Positions 42,347 to 53,400 are shown, numbered from the stretch's first letter. The stretch is DNA of 64,000 bases from Brevibacterium sp. 239c (GCF_900169365.1 NZ_FXZH01000001.1:248001-312000); one strand, 5' to 3'. The notes: generated by a model not told the origin, from the letters alone. Translations and numbers: made by a program.

Positions 42347-45061
42347 GTGGCTAATTTCCTCGAGAAGCTTCTGCGCACCGGTGATGGACGTACGCTGAAG
42401 AAGCTCCGCCAGTACGCGGATGCGATCAATGCGCTGTCCGAGGAGTTCAGCGAAATGTCAGACGCTGAGCTGCGGGAGGAAACTGATCGCTTCAAAAAGC
42501 GTTATCAGGATGGGGAGACCCTCGATTCGCTGCTCCCGGAGGCCTTCGCCGCCGTCCGTGAGGCATCGGGCCGCACCCTGGGCATGCGCCACTTCGACGT
42601 CCAGCTCATGGGCGGGGCCGCACTGCACCTGGGCAACATCGCTGAGATGAAGACCGGTGAAGGTAAGACGCTGGTCGCCACGGCTCCGGCTTACCTCAAC
42701 GCGCTCACCGGCGGGTCCGTGCACATCATCACGGTCAATGACTACCTGGCCACCTACCAGTCCGAGCTCATGGGACGCGTGTTCCGGTTCCTCGGAATGG
42801 AGACCGGCTGCATCCAGGCGAATATGTCCTCGGAGAACCGTCGCAAGCAGTATGCCGCGGACATCACCTACGGTACGAACAACGAATTCGGCTTCGACTA
42901 TCTGCGCGACAACATGGCCTGGTCGGCGGAAGAGCTCGTGCAGCGCGGACACGCCTTCGCGATTGTCGACGAGGTTGACTCGATCCTCATTGACGAGGCC
43001 CGTACCCCGCTCATCATCTCCGGCCCGGCCGAAGGCGATGGCGACCGCTGGTACGAAGAATTCGCCAAGGTCGTGAAACGACTCAAGACCGACCGTGACT
43101 ACGAAGTCGACGAGAAGAAGCGCACTGTGGGTGTGCTCGAACCCGGCATCGAACGCGTGGAGGATTACCTAGGCATCGGAAATCTCTACGATGCCGAGAA
43201 CACTCCGCTGATCAGCTTCCTCAACAATGCGATCCGTGCGAAGGAACTCTTCAAACGGGACAAGGACTATGTGATCCTCGACGGTGAAGTCCTCATCGTC
43301 GACGAACACACTGGCCGTGTGCTCAAGGGCCGCCGCTACAACGAGGGACTGCACCAGGCCATCGAGGCCAAGGAAGGCGTCAAGGTCCAGGCCGAGAACC
43401 AGACCCTGGCGACGATTACCCTGCAGAACTTCTTCCGTCTCTACGAGAAGCTTTCCGGCATGACCGGTACCGCAGAGACCGAGGCCGCGGAATTCATGTC
43501 GACCTACAAGCTCGGTGTGGTTGCGATCCCGACGAATAAGCCGATGCAGCGCGTCGACCAGTCGGATCTCGTGTACAAGAACGAGGTGGCGAAGTTCGAT
43601 GCTGTCGTCGATGACATCGCTGAGCGCCACGAGACCGGACAGCCGGTCCTCGTCGGAACCACCAGCGTGGAGAAGAGTGAGTACCTCTCCAAGCACCTGA
43701 AGAAGCGCGGCATCCGCCACGAGGTGCTCAACGCGAAGAACCACGCAGGTGAAGCATCCATCATCGCCATGGCCGGGCGGAAGAGTGCCGTGACAGTGGC
43801 CACGAACATGGCCGGTCGCGGTACCGACATCATGCTCGGCGGCAACGCCGAATTCCTTGCGGTGAGCGAGATGGAGGAGCGGGGCCTGGACCCGCAGGAC
43901 GACGAAGAGCAGTACGAAGCCGAATGGCAGGACGTCCTCAGAGCTGCAGAGACGCGAGTCAAGACAGAAGCCAAGGAGGTCGTCGAGTCCGGCGGCCTGT
44001 ACGTCCTCGGCACCGAGCGTCACGAATCACGGCGCATCGACAACCAGCTGCGTGGACGTTCGGGACGCCAGGGCGACCCCGGTGAGAGCCGCTTCTACCT
44101 GTCTCTGACCGATGACCTGATGCGACTCTTCGGCTCCGGTGCCGCCGAGCGGATCATGGCCACCGCCAATGTCCCTGACGACGTTCCACTGGAATCCAAG
44201 ATGGTGTCCAGGGCAATTCTCTCTGCGCAATCGCAGATCGAACAGCGCAACGCCGAACAGCGCAAAAACGTCCTCAAATACGATGACGTGCTCAACCGTC
44301 AGCGCACAGTGATCTACGACGAGCGTCGCAGCGTTCTTCATGGCGCAGACCTGGAAGAACAGGTCGCGAAGTTCCGTGAAGACATCATCGACACCTATGT
44401 TGCCGAGGCTACGGCCGGGCCGGTCGAGGACTGGAAGGTCGGCGAACTCTTCGACGCACTGGGCAAGATCTATGAGCCCTCCATCACTGAAGAAGATCTG
44501 GCCGAAGAGGTCGGCGGGCTCGGTAACCTGACGAAGAACCGCCTCAACCAGGAGATTCAGTCGGACATCGAGGTGTTCTACCAGCAGCGTGAAGAGGCTC
44601 TGGGTGAAGAAGCAACCCGTGAACTCGAACGACGAGTCGTGCTCTCGGTCATCGATAAGCGGTGGCGCGAACACCTCTACGAGATGGACTACCTGAAGAA
44701 CGGCATCGGTCTGCGGGCCATGGCGCAGAAGGATCCGCTGGTGGAGTACCAGCGCGAAGGCTTCGACATGTTCAAGACTATGCAGGATGGGATCAAGGAG
44801 GACGTCGTCCGCCTCACCAATACCCTGCAGGTGACCGTGAACCGGGCTGAGGACTCATCCGATGATGATTCCGAGGTTGAGGTGGACGCGGCTGAACTGC
44901 GTCACACCACGCCCAAGATGCAGCTGTCTGCTCCGGCGGAGGCAGGTTCGACCTCAATGTCCGAATCTGAGGACGACGAGTCTGGATCCGGAGCCGGAGC
45001 CGGAGCCGATCAGCCTGCCAATCGTGCAGAGCGTCGCGCGAAGAAGAAGGCCAGAAACTGA
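42347..45061 (+). CDS. secA: Preprotein translocase ATPase SecA1
   Basis: 904 residues. The essential SecA motor: Walker [12 protein letters not shown] near residue 105, [20 protein letters not shown] (Walker B and DEAD-like helix), [13 protein letters not shown] and the [17 protein letters not shown] arginine-finger segment of the second RecA domain, plus the helical wing and scaffold domains. The C-terminal tail is acidic then basic ([11 protein letters not shown]), without the zinc-binding CxCx8CH motif. GTG 42347 has AGGAG at 42338-42342; the family start [15 protein letters not shown] begins here. Confidence 0.97.
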   Translation: MANFLEKLLRTGDGRTLKKLRQYADAINALSEEFSEMSDAELREETDRFKKRYQDGETLDSLLPEAFAAVREASGRTLGMRHFDVQLMGGAALHLGNIAEMKTGEGKTLVATAPAYLNALTGGSVHIITVNDYLATYQSELMGRVFRFLGMETGCIQANMSSENRRKQYAADITYGTNNEFGFDYLRDNMAWSAEELVQRGHAFAIVDEVDSILIDEARTPLIISGPAEGDGDRWYEEFAKVVKRLKTDRDYEVDEKKRTVGVLEPGIERVEDYLGIGNLYDAENTPLISFLNNAIRAKELFKRDKDYVILDGEVLIVDEHTGRVLKGRRYNEGLHQAIEAKEGVKVQAENQTLATITLQNFFRLYEKLSGMTGTAETEAAEFMSTYKLGVVAIPTNKPMQRVDQSDLVYKNEVAKFDAVVDDIAERHETGQPVLVGTTSVEKSEYLSKHLKKRGIRHEVLNAKNHAGEASIIAMAGRKSAVTVATNMAGRGTDIMLGGNAEFLAVSEMEERGLDPQDDEEQYEAEWQDVLRAAETRVKTEAKEVVESGGLYVLGTERHESRRIDNQLRGRSGRQGDPGESRFYLSLTDDLMRLFGSGAAERIMATANVPDDVPLESKMVSRAILSAQSQIEQRNAEQRKNVLKYDDVLNRQRTVIYDERRSVLHGADLEEQVAKFREDIIDTYVAEATAGPVEDWKVGELFDALGKIYEPSITEEDLAEEVGGLGNLTKNRLNQEIQSDIEVFYQQREEALGEEATRELERRVVLSVIDKRWREHLYEMDYLKNGIGLRAMAQKDPLVEYQREGFDMFKTMQDGIKEDVVRLTNTLQVTVNRAEDSSDDDSEVEVDAAELRHTTPKMQLSAPAEAGSTSMSESEDDESGSGAGAGADQPANRAERRAKKKARN

Positions 45062-45084
45062 CTCGCAGTCTCTGACTGTGTCTT

Positions 45085-45552
45085 TCACATAGTCTGCAGT
45101 GCAGTCATCGTCCACCGGGTGGTGAGCAGTTCCAAGCGGATTGCCACCGCCCGGAATCGGTTCTGCGTACGGACGATGACGGTGACCTCAGCGATTGCGC
45201 CGGTGACTCTGCAGACTCTCGCGTTGCCTGCCTGTAGGGTGCGGGCCGCACCGAGGTCTCCGGTCGCTTTTGTCGGTGCGACCTCCGCGCGCAGCTGGGC
45301 GCGGTGATCGATCTTCTCCAGCAGTGTTCGGTCGACCCAGCGGGAGATTGAATCGCTGCGCCGTATGCCGGCGAAGATCTCCAAGCACGCCACCGCCAAC
45401 GATGTCGCGGTAGCGGCTATGCGACCGTCATCGTTGTCGTCTGCGACCGTATTCGGCCTGGCTCCAGGACCGGTGGCCACCGGCTTCTGCACTCTTCTGC
45501 TCAGTGGCGTCGCTGCCACTCGGGGACGTGAAAGCACCAGTGGGGTGGTCAT
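45085..45552 (-). CDS. Rv3235-family protein
   Basis: 155 residues from ATG 45552 (MTTPLVLSRPRVAAT). The C-terminal 90 residues, with ATSLAVACLEIFAGIRRSDSISRWVD and RVCRVTGAIAEVTVIVRTQNRFRAVAIRLE, resemble the actinobacterial Rv3235 family, whose gene also lies near secA1. No function is known. The N-terminus is disordered. The start overlaps the stop of the LysM gene (4 bases, ATGA), and it is convergent with secA1. Confidence 0.78.
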   Translation of the reverse strand: MTTPLVLSRPRVAATPLSRRVQKPVATGPGARPNTVADDNDDGRIAATATSLAVACLEIFAGIRRSDSISRWVDRTLLEKIDHRAQLRAEVAPTKATGDLGAARTLQAGNARVCRVTGAIAEVTVIVRTQNRFRAVAIRLELLTTRWTMTALQTM

Positions 45553-46448
45553 GGCTGAATCTCCAATCGTTGTCCGGGCATGATGAGGTTCGGGTCCGCA
45601 CCGATGACTTCTCGGTTGGATGAGTAGATGTTGTCGACGATGTCCTGGACAGTGCCGCTGGAGGAGGGCTGGTTCACGGCGATCGACCACAGGCTCTCGC
45701 CGACACCCACAATATGAACGGCCGAGTCGTCGTCTTCTGCTTCGGGTTCGTCGCCGTACTGGTCGCTAGGTTCGACTGTGTCTGTCGATGGGGCGCCGGG
45801 CTCGCCCGCGTTTGCGGGATGTTCGCCAGGCCGGTCTGCGTCTGCGGCGCTGCCAGGCGAACCGGCGTCTTCGGGCGGTTGGCTTCGGGACGGGGCAGGG
45901 TCAGGCTCCGCATCAGGGGACTCGGAGCCAGCAGGCGGGGATTCGGAGTCACCAGGTGGGGACTCGGGCTGAGCATCAGGGGACACCGGTTCAGCTGTCG
46001 GTGGAGCGGTGGGCCACCCGGGATCCGGCGGAAGATCGTCTGGAACAGTGGTCGGCCAGCCAGGATCGAGCGGGGCAGTCGCCGGATGAGCGGATGTGTT
46101 CGGATCGACCAGCACGAGTGTATTCACCGGAAGAGGGGAGGCCTGTGCGGAGTGGACGGCCAGGCTTGCCGACGCTGCGGCAAGCACGCTTGAGCGCAGC
46201 ATCGTGGGCACGATGCGCAGCACGGACTTGGTGACGATTGTTCTCACGCGGCCGGTGGGAAGCAGTCTGATCAGAAGCGTCAGCAGCGAGACGACTCCGA
46301 GCCGGGAGGACAGCACCGTGGTCGTGCCGACGACGATGATGACAACGAGATCGGTGGTGCTGCGCGGTGTCGGGAGGTAAATCCACGTGGTGAAGAACGC
46401 ACCGATCAGACAGAGCCACGAGGCCGTGCAAGCTGTCAGCAGATACAT
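45549..46448 (-). CDS. LysM-domain membrane protein
   Basis: 299 residues. Two N-terminal membrane helices (ASWLCLIGAFFTTWIYL and DLVVIIVVGTTTVL), a third around SSVLAAASASLAVHSAQA, then about 130 residues of Pro/Ser/Glu-rich spacer with near-repeats (PDPGWPT, PPGDSESP) and a C-terminal LysM-like domain (VHIVGVGESLWSIAVNQ, NREVIGADPNLIMPGQRLEI). LysM modules bind peptidoglycan, so the protein would tether membrane and wall. AAGGA lies eight bases before ATG 46448. Confidence 0.85.
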   Translation of the reverse strand: MYLLTACTASWLCLIGAFFTTWIYLPTPRSTTDLVVIIVVGTTTVLSSRLGVVSLLTLLIRLLPTGRVRTIVTKSVLRIVPTMLRSSVLAAASASLAVHSAQASPLPVNTLVLVDPNTSAHPATAPLDPGWPTTVPDDLPPDPGWPTAPPTAEPVSPDAQPESPPGDSESPPAGSESPDAEPDPAPSRSQPPEDAGSPGSAADADRPGEHPANAGEPGAPSTDTVEPSDQYGDEPEAEDDDSAVHIVGVGESLWSIAVNQPSSSGTVQDIVDNIYSSNREVIGADPNLIMPGQRLEIQP

Positions 46449-46596
46449 GAGAGTTGTCCTTCATTGGAAACGTATCTCAATAATGCGTTTAGATGCCATT
46501 TGATGTCAATAGATTAATAAAACTACGGGCTTGTAGTTCTGTCGATAGGTGTGAAAGCTCTTGCTTGTGGGTCTTCGCTGCGGCAGGCTTCACATC

Positions 46597-47112
46597 ATGG
46601 ACGATCGGATCGACGCTCTCCTCTCGGATGTTGAAGCGATGCACACGTCAAGGGAGGCCCATGCCAGGAGGGGCGAGTTCAGCGATGAGGTCGCGGCTCA
46701 CGCGGCACAGCGCACTCTACTCGAGCGACTGCGCGGCGCGATCGGCCAGCCTGTGCAGGTGGTTCTCTCCGCTCGTGAGGTCGCAGGGACGGCTGTCTTT
46801 TTAGGCGATGGGATCTTCGTGATCGCCGGTATCGAAACGAGCGTAGTGGCGATCGATTCGATACGGGAGATTCGCATTCGGTCAAGAAGACATAGATATG
46901 AATCCGGTCCCTTGGAGCGGTTGGGGATGGCGTCGGCACTGAGGCGATTGGCCGCCAGCCATGAGGAGATCTCCCTGGAGTTGGCGGGCGACGGCGGGAC
47001 TGTTCGGGGGCGCTGCGATATGGTCGCCTCCGACTATGTTGAGATTTCGGGGCGCATCATCCCACACCGTTCGATTGCGCTGGTGCAGTCCCGAGTCAAT
47101 CCATTCGCTTAG
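46597..47112 (+). CDS. Hypothetical protein beside the BldC-like regulator
   Basis: About 171 residues, predicted cytoplasmic. It starts DDRIDALLSDVEAMHTSREAH (helical), then a small beta-rich core: VQVVLSAREVAGTAVFLGDGIFVIAG, and SLELAGDGGTVRGRCDMVASDYVEIS, an SH3/LSM-like pattern. I recall no named family, but genes of similar size occur beside the HTH and SAF genes in Micrococcales. The start follows a weak AGGC site. It is convergent with the HTH gene. Confidence 0.6.
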   Translation: MDDRIDALLSDVEAMHTSREAHARRGEFSDEVAAHAAQRTLLERLRGAIGQPVQVVLSAREVAGTAVFLGDGIFVIAGIETSVVAIDSIREIRIRSRRHRYESGPLERLGMASALRRLAASHEEISLELAGDGGTVRGRCDMVASDYVEISGRIIPHRSIALVQSRVNPFA

Positions 47113-47179
47113 ATGCAGCACTTGGTTGCAGCATCTGAGTGGTTCGATGACCGGGGGAGTGGAGGAGACTGTCCCCGAG

Positions 47180-47401
47180 TCAGTCCTCGAACGAACCTGT
47201 CTTGATCTCGTGCTCGGTGCGTTCGTACATTCTCTGGATGTACGCCTCGATCTCGGTCTTCTCCACGCGCCACTGTCCGCGACCGCCGACCTTGATGGCG
47301 CGCAGATCTCCGGTGCGAACCAAAGCACGGGCTTGAGCGATCGAAACATTGAGCAGATCGGCCACGTCGGTGAGCGGCAGGAAGCGATTTTCGACGACCA
47401 T
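47180..47401 (-). CDS. BldC-like excisionase/MerR-type helix-turn-helix protein
   Basis: 73 residues. A single winged helix-turn-helix: FLPLTDVADLLNVSIAQARALVRTGDLRAIKVGGRGQWRVEKTEIEAYIQRMYE is the full core in two adjoining halves. Such small DNA-binding proteins (BldC in Streptomyces, excisionase-family regulators elsewhere) control development or cell-envelope genes. It is divergent from the SAF gene, which it may regulate. There is no integrase, so a true excisionase role is unlikely. Confidence 0.85.
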   Translation of the reverse strand: MVVENRFLPLTDVADLLNVSIAQARALVRTGDLRAIKVGGRGQWRVEKTEIEAYIQRMYERTEHEIKTGSFED

Positions 47402-47541
47402 GAGGGCCCCTTCTCATTCCAAATGACTGATTGCTTGTTGACTATTTTTGTCAAAACCATTGCTTTGACCTCGTTTGGTGTTCAATACTATCACTCAGAA
47501 ACAGTTCCTGTCATGGGAAATTTTCCAAAGGTGGAGATGCA

Positions 47542-48192
47542 ATGGAGCTCTCGAAACGAATCCGTCGGCCGAAGTGGACCGATGCCAGGCTGCTGGTCGG
47601 AGCAGTCCTCGTCGTCGTGGCCATAGTCGCGACCTATCTGCTCATCAGTGCTGCAAACGCAACGACCCGAGTGTGGGTCAGCGCGGTTCCTCTTGTCCCA
47701 GGTCAGGTGGTCAGCGCCGAGGATCTGACCGTTGCTGAGGTGAACCTGGCGAATATCGGAGACAAGTACCTGTCTGCCGATGCCGGCTTCCCTGACCAAT
47801 CGAGTGTGCGAGCCGTGATCGCGGCCGGTGAGCTTCTGCCGGCCTCGGCGCTGGCACCAGTTGCAGAGCTTGAAGGACGGGTCGTAGCGATCGATGTCGC
47901 CGGTTCTGTCCCGACGGTCGTCGACACCGGCAGTCTGGTCGATGTCTGGGCTCAACCGGAATCCAAGGGGCTCGATGACGAAGGTATTGATCCGCAGCAG
48001 ATCGTCACCTCGGCTCCGGTCTCCGACATCAGTCGTGAGGTGGGCAGCTTCGGTGTCGGCGATGGTGCCAGAATCGAAGTCTTCGTCGCCAGCACGGAAC
48101 TCGCCGATGTCCTCGGCGCCCTCGACGGAAACAGCGTTCTCTCGGTCGTCGGAGCCCCAGCGGAGGTCAGGGCCGAGGGCGGTCAGTCATGA
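47542..48192 (+). CDS. SAF-domain (CpaB/RcpC-like) membrane-anchored protein
   Basis: 216 residues. One N-terminal helix (LLVGAVLVVVAIVATYLLI), then a SAF domain (VWVSAVPLVPGQVVSAEDLT) and a C-terminal half resembling RcpC/CpaB pilus-assembly proteins. CpaB works with secretins and the TadA motor in Tad pili. Here no secretin, TadA/B/C or prepilin gene accompanies it. ATG 47542 is preceded by AAGGTGGAG. It is coupled to the CpaE-like gene by a 4-base overlap. Confidence 0.82.
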   Translation: MELSKRIRRPKWTDARLLVGAVLVVVAIVATYLLISAANATTRVWVSAVPLVPGQVVSAEDLTVAEVNLANIGDKYLSADAGFPDQSSVRAVIAAGELLPASALAPVAELEGRVVAIDVAGSVPTVVDTGSLVDVWAQPESKGLDDEGIDPQQIVTSAPVSDISREVGSFGVGDGARIEVFVASTELADVLGALDGNSVLSVVGAPAEVRAEGGQS

Positions 48193-49409
48193 CGCAGGTC
48201 CTGCTGGCCGTGGACTTCGAGTTCGACCTGATCCTGTTCGAACTTCTCAGCGAGGTCGACGATGTCACCATCGTCGCCCGACCTGCCGACGACGTCGAGC
48301 TTCTGGCACTGTGCCGCACCGGCAGCGCCGACGTGGTCATCGTCGGTCAATACTTCCCAGGACTGGACGCCCAGGTCGTCGCTGCGATCCTCGCAGCAGG
48401 AACTGCGGTGTTGGGCTTCGGCAACGACGCGGCAGCCTTGGCGGCACTCGGTATCGGCAGCAGTGTCGCCTCCACCGCAGATGCGGCGGCTGTGGCCCAA
48501 GCACTTGCCGACACCCGTGATTCCACTGTCGTTCCTCCCCGACCCATCACTCCGCCCGGATCGCTGAGCGGACAGGGGCGCATCGTCACAGTCTGGGGTA
48601 CCGGTTCGTCTCCGGGGCGCACTCTGACAGCGGTCAACCTGGGCGATCATGGTGCCAGGCAAGGGCACCGCAGCATCGTCGTCGACGCCGATACCGTATC
48701 TGCGATGGTGGCCACGACCCTGGGGCTGACTGAGGAATCGGCGCATCTGGCCAGCCTCTGCCGACTCGAGACAGAGAAGACTCCGCCCCTGGACGTCTCC
48801 GCCGTCCCGCATGCTGCGATACGCGATGATTTCCATGCTGTCACCGGACTGACCAGGGCAGACAGATGGCCGGAGGTCCGAGCCTCGGTGCTCTCCGCCG
48901 TGCTTGCCCGCTTGGCCAAGATGTTCGACCTCGTTGTCGTCGACGTCTCCGATCGGGTGGATCCGGACGATGACTTCGCCGATCCGTTCTACGATCGACA
49001 CTGCGCAACTCGGTCCGCACTCGAGGCCGCAGACACTGTGCTGGTCCTGGCCGCAGGCGACCCGATCGGGCTGCAGAGGCTCGTCAAGCTGCTGGGAACC
49101 GAAAGGGCGGAGTCGATGGGGTCCAAGATGCGCATCGGCATCACGAAGGTGCGCTCAGGAGCTGTCGGCCATCCCGCCGAGGTGCGGATTCGCGAGGTAC
49201 TCGCCAGATTCGTCCGTCGGGACCCCGATTTCATCTTCAGTGATGACCGGGTGACGGTCGACGCCGCCATGCTGTCCGGGCACACTCTCCACGAGGAGAA
49301 TCCGAAATCGGTGCTCAGCCAGCAGATCGCAGCCGCGGTGACCGAACTGCTTCCGGCCCGGAAGCGCACACGGAAGTCGGGTGCGGGGCGGACGGCGAAA
49401 TCCCTTTAG
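48189..49409 (+). CDS. CpaE/MinD-like P-loop ATPase with altered Walker A
   Basis: 406 residues. After an N-terminal receiver-like region (about 1-120), the ATPase domain begins VTVWGTGSSPGRTLTAVNL near residue 133: this aligns with the MinD/ParA deviant Walker A KGGxGKT, but the signature Lys is missing and the last Lys is Arg (GRT). DLVVVDVSDRVDPDD is the Walker B-like strand. Similar GxPGRT sequences are common in actinobacterial CpaE-like proteins. ATP binding may still occur; hydrolysis is doubtful. It is coupled to the SAF gene. Confidence 0.8.
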   Translation: MTQVLLAVDFEFDLILFELLSEVDDVTIVARPADDVELLALCRTGSADVVIVGQYFPGLDAQVVAAILAAGTAVLGFGNDAAALAALGIGSSVASTADAAAVAQALADTRDSTVVPPRPITPPGSLSGQGRIVTVWGTGSSPGRTLTAVNLGDHGARQGHRSIVVDADTVSAMVATTLGLTEESAHLASLCRLETEKTPPLDVSAVPHAAIRDDFHAVTGLTRADRWPEVRASVLSAVLARLAKMFDLVVVDVSDRVDPDDDFADPFYDRHCATRSALEAADTVLVLAAGDPIGLQRLVKLLGTERAESMGSKMRIGITKVRSGAVGHPAEVRIREVLARFVRRDPDFIFSDDRVTVDAAMLSGHTLHEENPKSVLSQQIAAAVTELLPARKRTRKSGAGRTAKSL

Positions 49410-49418
49410 GATTGGACC

Positions 49419-49871
49419 ATGTCCATTCGCTGCTATATCCCGACCACACTGACCGCACTTCACGCAGAACTCGACTCCGTACACGCGGTCACTCCCGACG
49501 CCCACACTCGAGCGGCGGGCGGGGAGGAGCTCGAGGCACGGGAGTTCGACGCGCTGTGCATCGCTGCCGCACTGGCTGCCACCCAGTCGTTCGAAGCCGA
49601 CGTTGTCTCACCTCGCGCAGTCGTGTCCTACGACGCACCCGACTCAAGTGCTGGTGAAGGACTGGCCGAAGGCTTCGACCTGCTGACCCTCTCCGAGGTC
49701 GACATGACATCGGTCGCCAGCATCCACCTCGACGAGCTGGAGATCTGGGAGGAAGCCGCCGACATTGCAGCCGACACGGGCCGCGAAGCAGCGGAGGACC
49801 ACCTCGGCGACTCCGATCTCCTCTGGTACGACGTCACCGAGCTGCCGGAGCTGCTGCGCGAACGCGGCTGA
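49419..49871 (+). CDS. DUF6912-family protein
   Basis: 150 residues, acidic. IRCYIPTTLTALHAELD at the start and ESLEALE-like segments (EEWEEAADIAADTG) match the DUF6912 family of Micrococcales, found with the CpaE-like gene. Function unknown. It starts nine bases after the CpaE-like stop and is probably co-transcribed. No metal or nucleotide motif is seen. Confidence 0.75.
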   Translation: MSIRCYIPTTLTALHAELDSVHAVTPDAHTRAAGGEELEAREFDALCIAAALAATQSFEADVVSPRAVVSYDAPDSSAGEGLAEGFDLLTLSEVDMTSVASIHLDELEIWEEAADIAADTGREAAEDHLGDSDLLWYDVTELPELLRERG

Positions 49872-49877
49872 GCAGCG

Positions 49878-50342
49878 TCAGGAGCGGTCGAGCTTGACCA
49901 GACGGTCGTCCAGCCGCTTCTCCAGAATGGGCACAACTGCCTGTTCGATCATCGACCCGAAGAGGGGTATCGAGGAACTGACCTCGGCACGTACCGACAG
50001 TGAGGTTCCCGAACCCTTCTGCGTGAGCGTGATGAGTGCATCGATCTCTACAGGCACTCCCGCCGCATGCGCGGTCATGCGGATCTCCGCGCTGTCACCG
50101 ATGACATCGCCGGGAATCATGTAGACCTCGACGAGCTCGGCATCCGCCGGCAGATGAGTGGCCAGAGCCGAGGGCATTTCACCCTTCGGCATCGGAGTCT
50201 TCACCGTCATCTCGGTATCGGGATCGATCCGCTTCGCATGGGCTTCGGATCCCAGCGACTGCCAGGTCGAAACATCGGCCAGCCGGAGGAGGAAATCCGA
50301 CAGGGAGTCCGAGTATTCATGGTTGAGTGTCAGAGTTCGCAT
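49878..50342 (-). CDS. DUF2505-family protein
   Basis: 154 residues with a START/SRPBCC-like fold (MRTLTLNHEYSDSLSDFLLRLADVSTW, then a C-terminal helix EQAVVPILEKRLDDRLVKL). DUF2505 proteins are actinobacterial and probably bind a hydrophobic ligand; no function is known. ATG 50342 is the family start; the frame extends upstream but not as conserved sequence. It is convergent with DUF6912 and divergent from gdh. Confidence 0.82.
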   Translation of the reverse strand: MRTLTLNHEYSDSLSDFLLRLADVSTWQSLGSEAHAKRIDPDTEMTVKTPMPKGEMPSALATHLPADAELVEVYMIPGDVIGDSAEIRMTAHAAGVPVEIDALITLTQKGSGTSLSVRAEVSSSIPLFGSMIEQAVVPILEKRLDDRLVKLDRS

Positions 50343-50481
50343 AGCTCCAGTTTGCCAGTACATCGACGTCGCGGCACGGCATGGATGTCGGCGTGCCTTT
50401 CTCAGCATTTGAGCATAGTGTGGGTGGTGGCGGTTCGGTGTCGAATCGCAGTAAATTTTGCGCGCTGATCATAGAGGTGAC

Positions 50482-53400
50482 ATGGTGTCTCAGGTCTCAT
50501 ATTCGGACATTGCAGAAGAGTGGAGGAAGCAGCGGGGACAAGGTGCCCCGGAGAATTTCCTCGAGGCGTACTATCCGCGTTTCGAGCCCGGCAATTCCGA
50601 AGCAGGAACAGAGGCACTGGCCGCGGCGGCCGCCTCGCACTACGCATTGGGACTTGAGTACGACGGAAGATCACCGGCGATCTCCATCTACAATCCCGAC
50701 GTCGACTCTCCCGAGTTCCGTGATAACCATACGGTCATCGCGATGGTCTTGGCCGACATGCCCCACCTCGTCTCCTCGATCGTCAGCGATCTGGCGAACA
50801 GTCGCCGCGCCATCCGCCTTGTCCACCACCCGATCATCGCCGTCGAAGGACAGGGTTCCGACCTGTCCGTGATGTCTCGGGCTGAGGCCCCAGCGGTCTC
50901 CGCCGACACCGCCGGCATCCCCCTCATCTCCCAGCCCGCCGAGGCGAGCGGGTCCGATCTTCCACAGCAACAGTCCTGGATCCGGCTCGAGATCGACCGA
51001 CTTCCCGAAGAGGACCTCGCCGAGCTCGAGGACCAGCTGCGCAGCGTCCTAGACTATGTTTCTGCCGCGGCCACCGACGCCAGCGCCATGGCGATCCGAG
51101 CCAAGGACATCGCGAAGGAACTGCAGGCACAGCCTCCGCGTCCGGAACTCGCCTCGGAAGCTGAGGCAGCCGCAGAGTTGCTCAACTGGCTTGACGGCCA
51201 CTTCACCTTCCTCGGATACCGCGAGTACGACTACACTCACGATGAGAGCCAGAGCAGCCTCGAACCCATCGAACACACCTCATTGGGCATCTCCGCTCTG
51301 CGCCCGCTGGTGAAGTCCCCGCTGAGCCGGGCCGTGGCAGACAAAGCGTCGGAGCCTCATGTGCTCGTGCTGACGAAGGCGAACTCACGTTCACGCGTCA
51401 TCCGCAGATCTTTTATGGACTACATCGGTGTCAAGACCTTCGATTCGGCCGGTGAGATCGTCGGCGAGCGTCGCTTCGTCGGCGTATTCAAGCCCGAGTT
51501 CTACAACGACAGCGTGCTCAACATCCCGGTCATCGACCGTAAGGTGCGCAAGATCCTCTCCGCCAGCGGATTCCCCGCCGGTTCCCATTCGGCGAATGAA
51601 CTCCTGGGCGTCCTCGAGACCTACCCACGTGATGACCTCCTGCACGATGAGACTGCGACGATCTTCGAGGTCGTCATGCAGATCGTCGACATGCAGGAGC
51701 GCCGCCAATCACGTGTCTTCGTCCGCCGTGACCCCTACCAGCGTTTCGTCTCCGTCATCCTCTACCTGCCCCGCGACCTCTATGACACGGCGGCTCGCAT
51801 GCGGGTCCAGGAGGTCCTGCGGAAGTTCTACCAGGCTGAGAGCGTGGACTTCGATGTGCTGCTGACCGAATCCGCTTTGGCCCGCATTCACTTCGTAGCT
51901 CGCGTCGCTCGTGACGTCGAGCTGCCGCAGATCGATCCCGAGACAGTGCAGAAGCGTATCGTCGGAGCCGTGCGCTCGTGGTCCGAAGACGTCCACGCCT
52001 TCCTCGCTCCCACGGAACGCGGCGACAACGACAGCTCGGTCGCTCGCGCCAACCGCTGGTCGAAGGCATTCCCACCCAGCTACGAAGAGCATCACTCGCC
52101 AAGTGACGCCATCGCAGACGTGGCACGGTTCGAAGCACTGGAGGCCGGACACGGTCCAGCCGTGCGCCTCTACCGCCCGGAGGACTCCTCGGACGCTCCC
52201 GTGCGCCTGGCACTCTACCGCCAAGAACGTGTGGGCCTGTCTGAAGTGCTGCCGTTCCTCACCGCCTTCGGAGCAACAGTCCTCGACGAACGTCCTCATG
52301 AGCTGGACCTCCTCGATGGGTCGCACCGCTACATCTACGACTTCGGACTCACCTTCCCCGACGGTCTCGACGATGCCGACTGCGAACGGATCTCCGATGC
52401 CTTCATCGCCGGATGGGAGGGCAAGAAGGAAGCTGGAGTCTTCGACCGTCTCGTCGTCTGCGGGATGCACTGGAAGCACGTGACGATCATCCGCGCCTTG
52501 GGCAAGTACCTGCGCCAAGCCGGTTTCACCTACTCCGACGCTTACGTCGGCGAGGTCTACAGCGACAATCCGGAGATCTCACGACTGCTGGTGGACTACT
52601 TCTTCGCGAAGTTCGATCCCTCTGCTGACTCCGCCGGACGCGAAGACAGGATGAGCAAACTCAACGAGTCGGTCGAGGCAGCTCTCAGTGATGTCGCCAG
52701 CCTCGATGCGGACCGTGTCCTACGTTCGTCCCTCGAGCTGCTGCGCGCCACCCTGAGGACCAACTACTTCCTCGACGAGTCCGGCGAGCTGCCGACGGCA
52801 CTTGTGCTCAAGATCCGTGCCAATGAGCTCAGCTTCGTTCCCAAGCCCAAACCGGCACTGGAGATGTGGGTGTACTCGCCTCAGGTCGAAGGCGTGCATC
52901 TGCGTTTCGGTACTGTGGCCCGTGGTGGCCTGCGGTGGTCCGATCGTCGTGACGACTTCCGCACCGAGGTTCTGGGTCTGGTCAAGGCTCAGATGGTCAA
53001 GAACGCGCTCATCGTCCCGACCGGGGCCAAGGGCGGATTCTTCCCCAAGCAGCTGCCTCCGATGAGCGACAGAGATGCGTGGATGGCCGCTGGTCAAGCC
53101 GCCTACGAAGTCTTCATCGAAAGCCTCCTCGAGATCGCTGACAACCTGGTCTACGGTGCCGACGGCACCCAGGAGGTCGTCCACCCGGACCGTGTTGTCC
53201 GCCACGACGGCGATGACTATTATCTCGTCGTCGCTGCAGACAAGGGCACCGCACGCTTCTCGGATGTGGCCAACGCCATCGCCGAAAGGCACGACTTCTG
53301 GCTCGGTGATGCCTTCGCCTCGGGTGGTTCTGTCGGCTATGACCACAAGAAGATGGCCATCACCTCCCGCGGTGCATGGAAGTCCGTGGAGCGACACTTC

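Noticed and set aside
47180..47401. Phage or integron excisionase
   Set aside because: The HTH protein has the excisionase-family fold, but there is no integrase, att-like repeat or phage gene around it; a BldC-like regulator is the better call.
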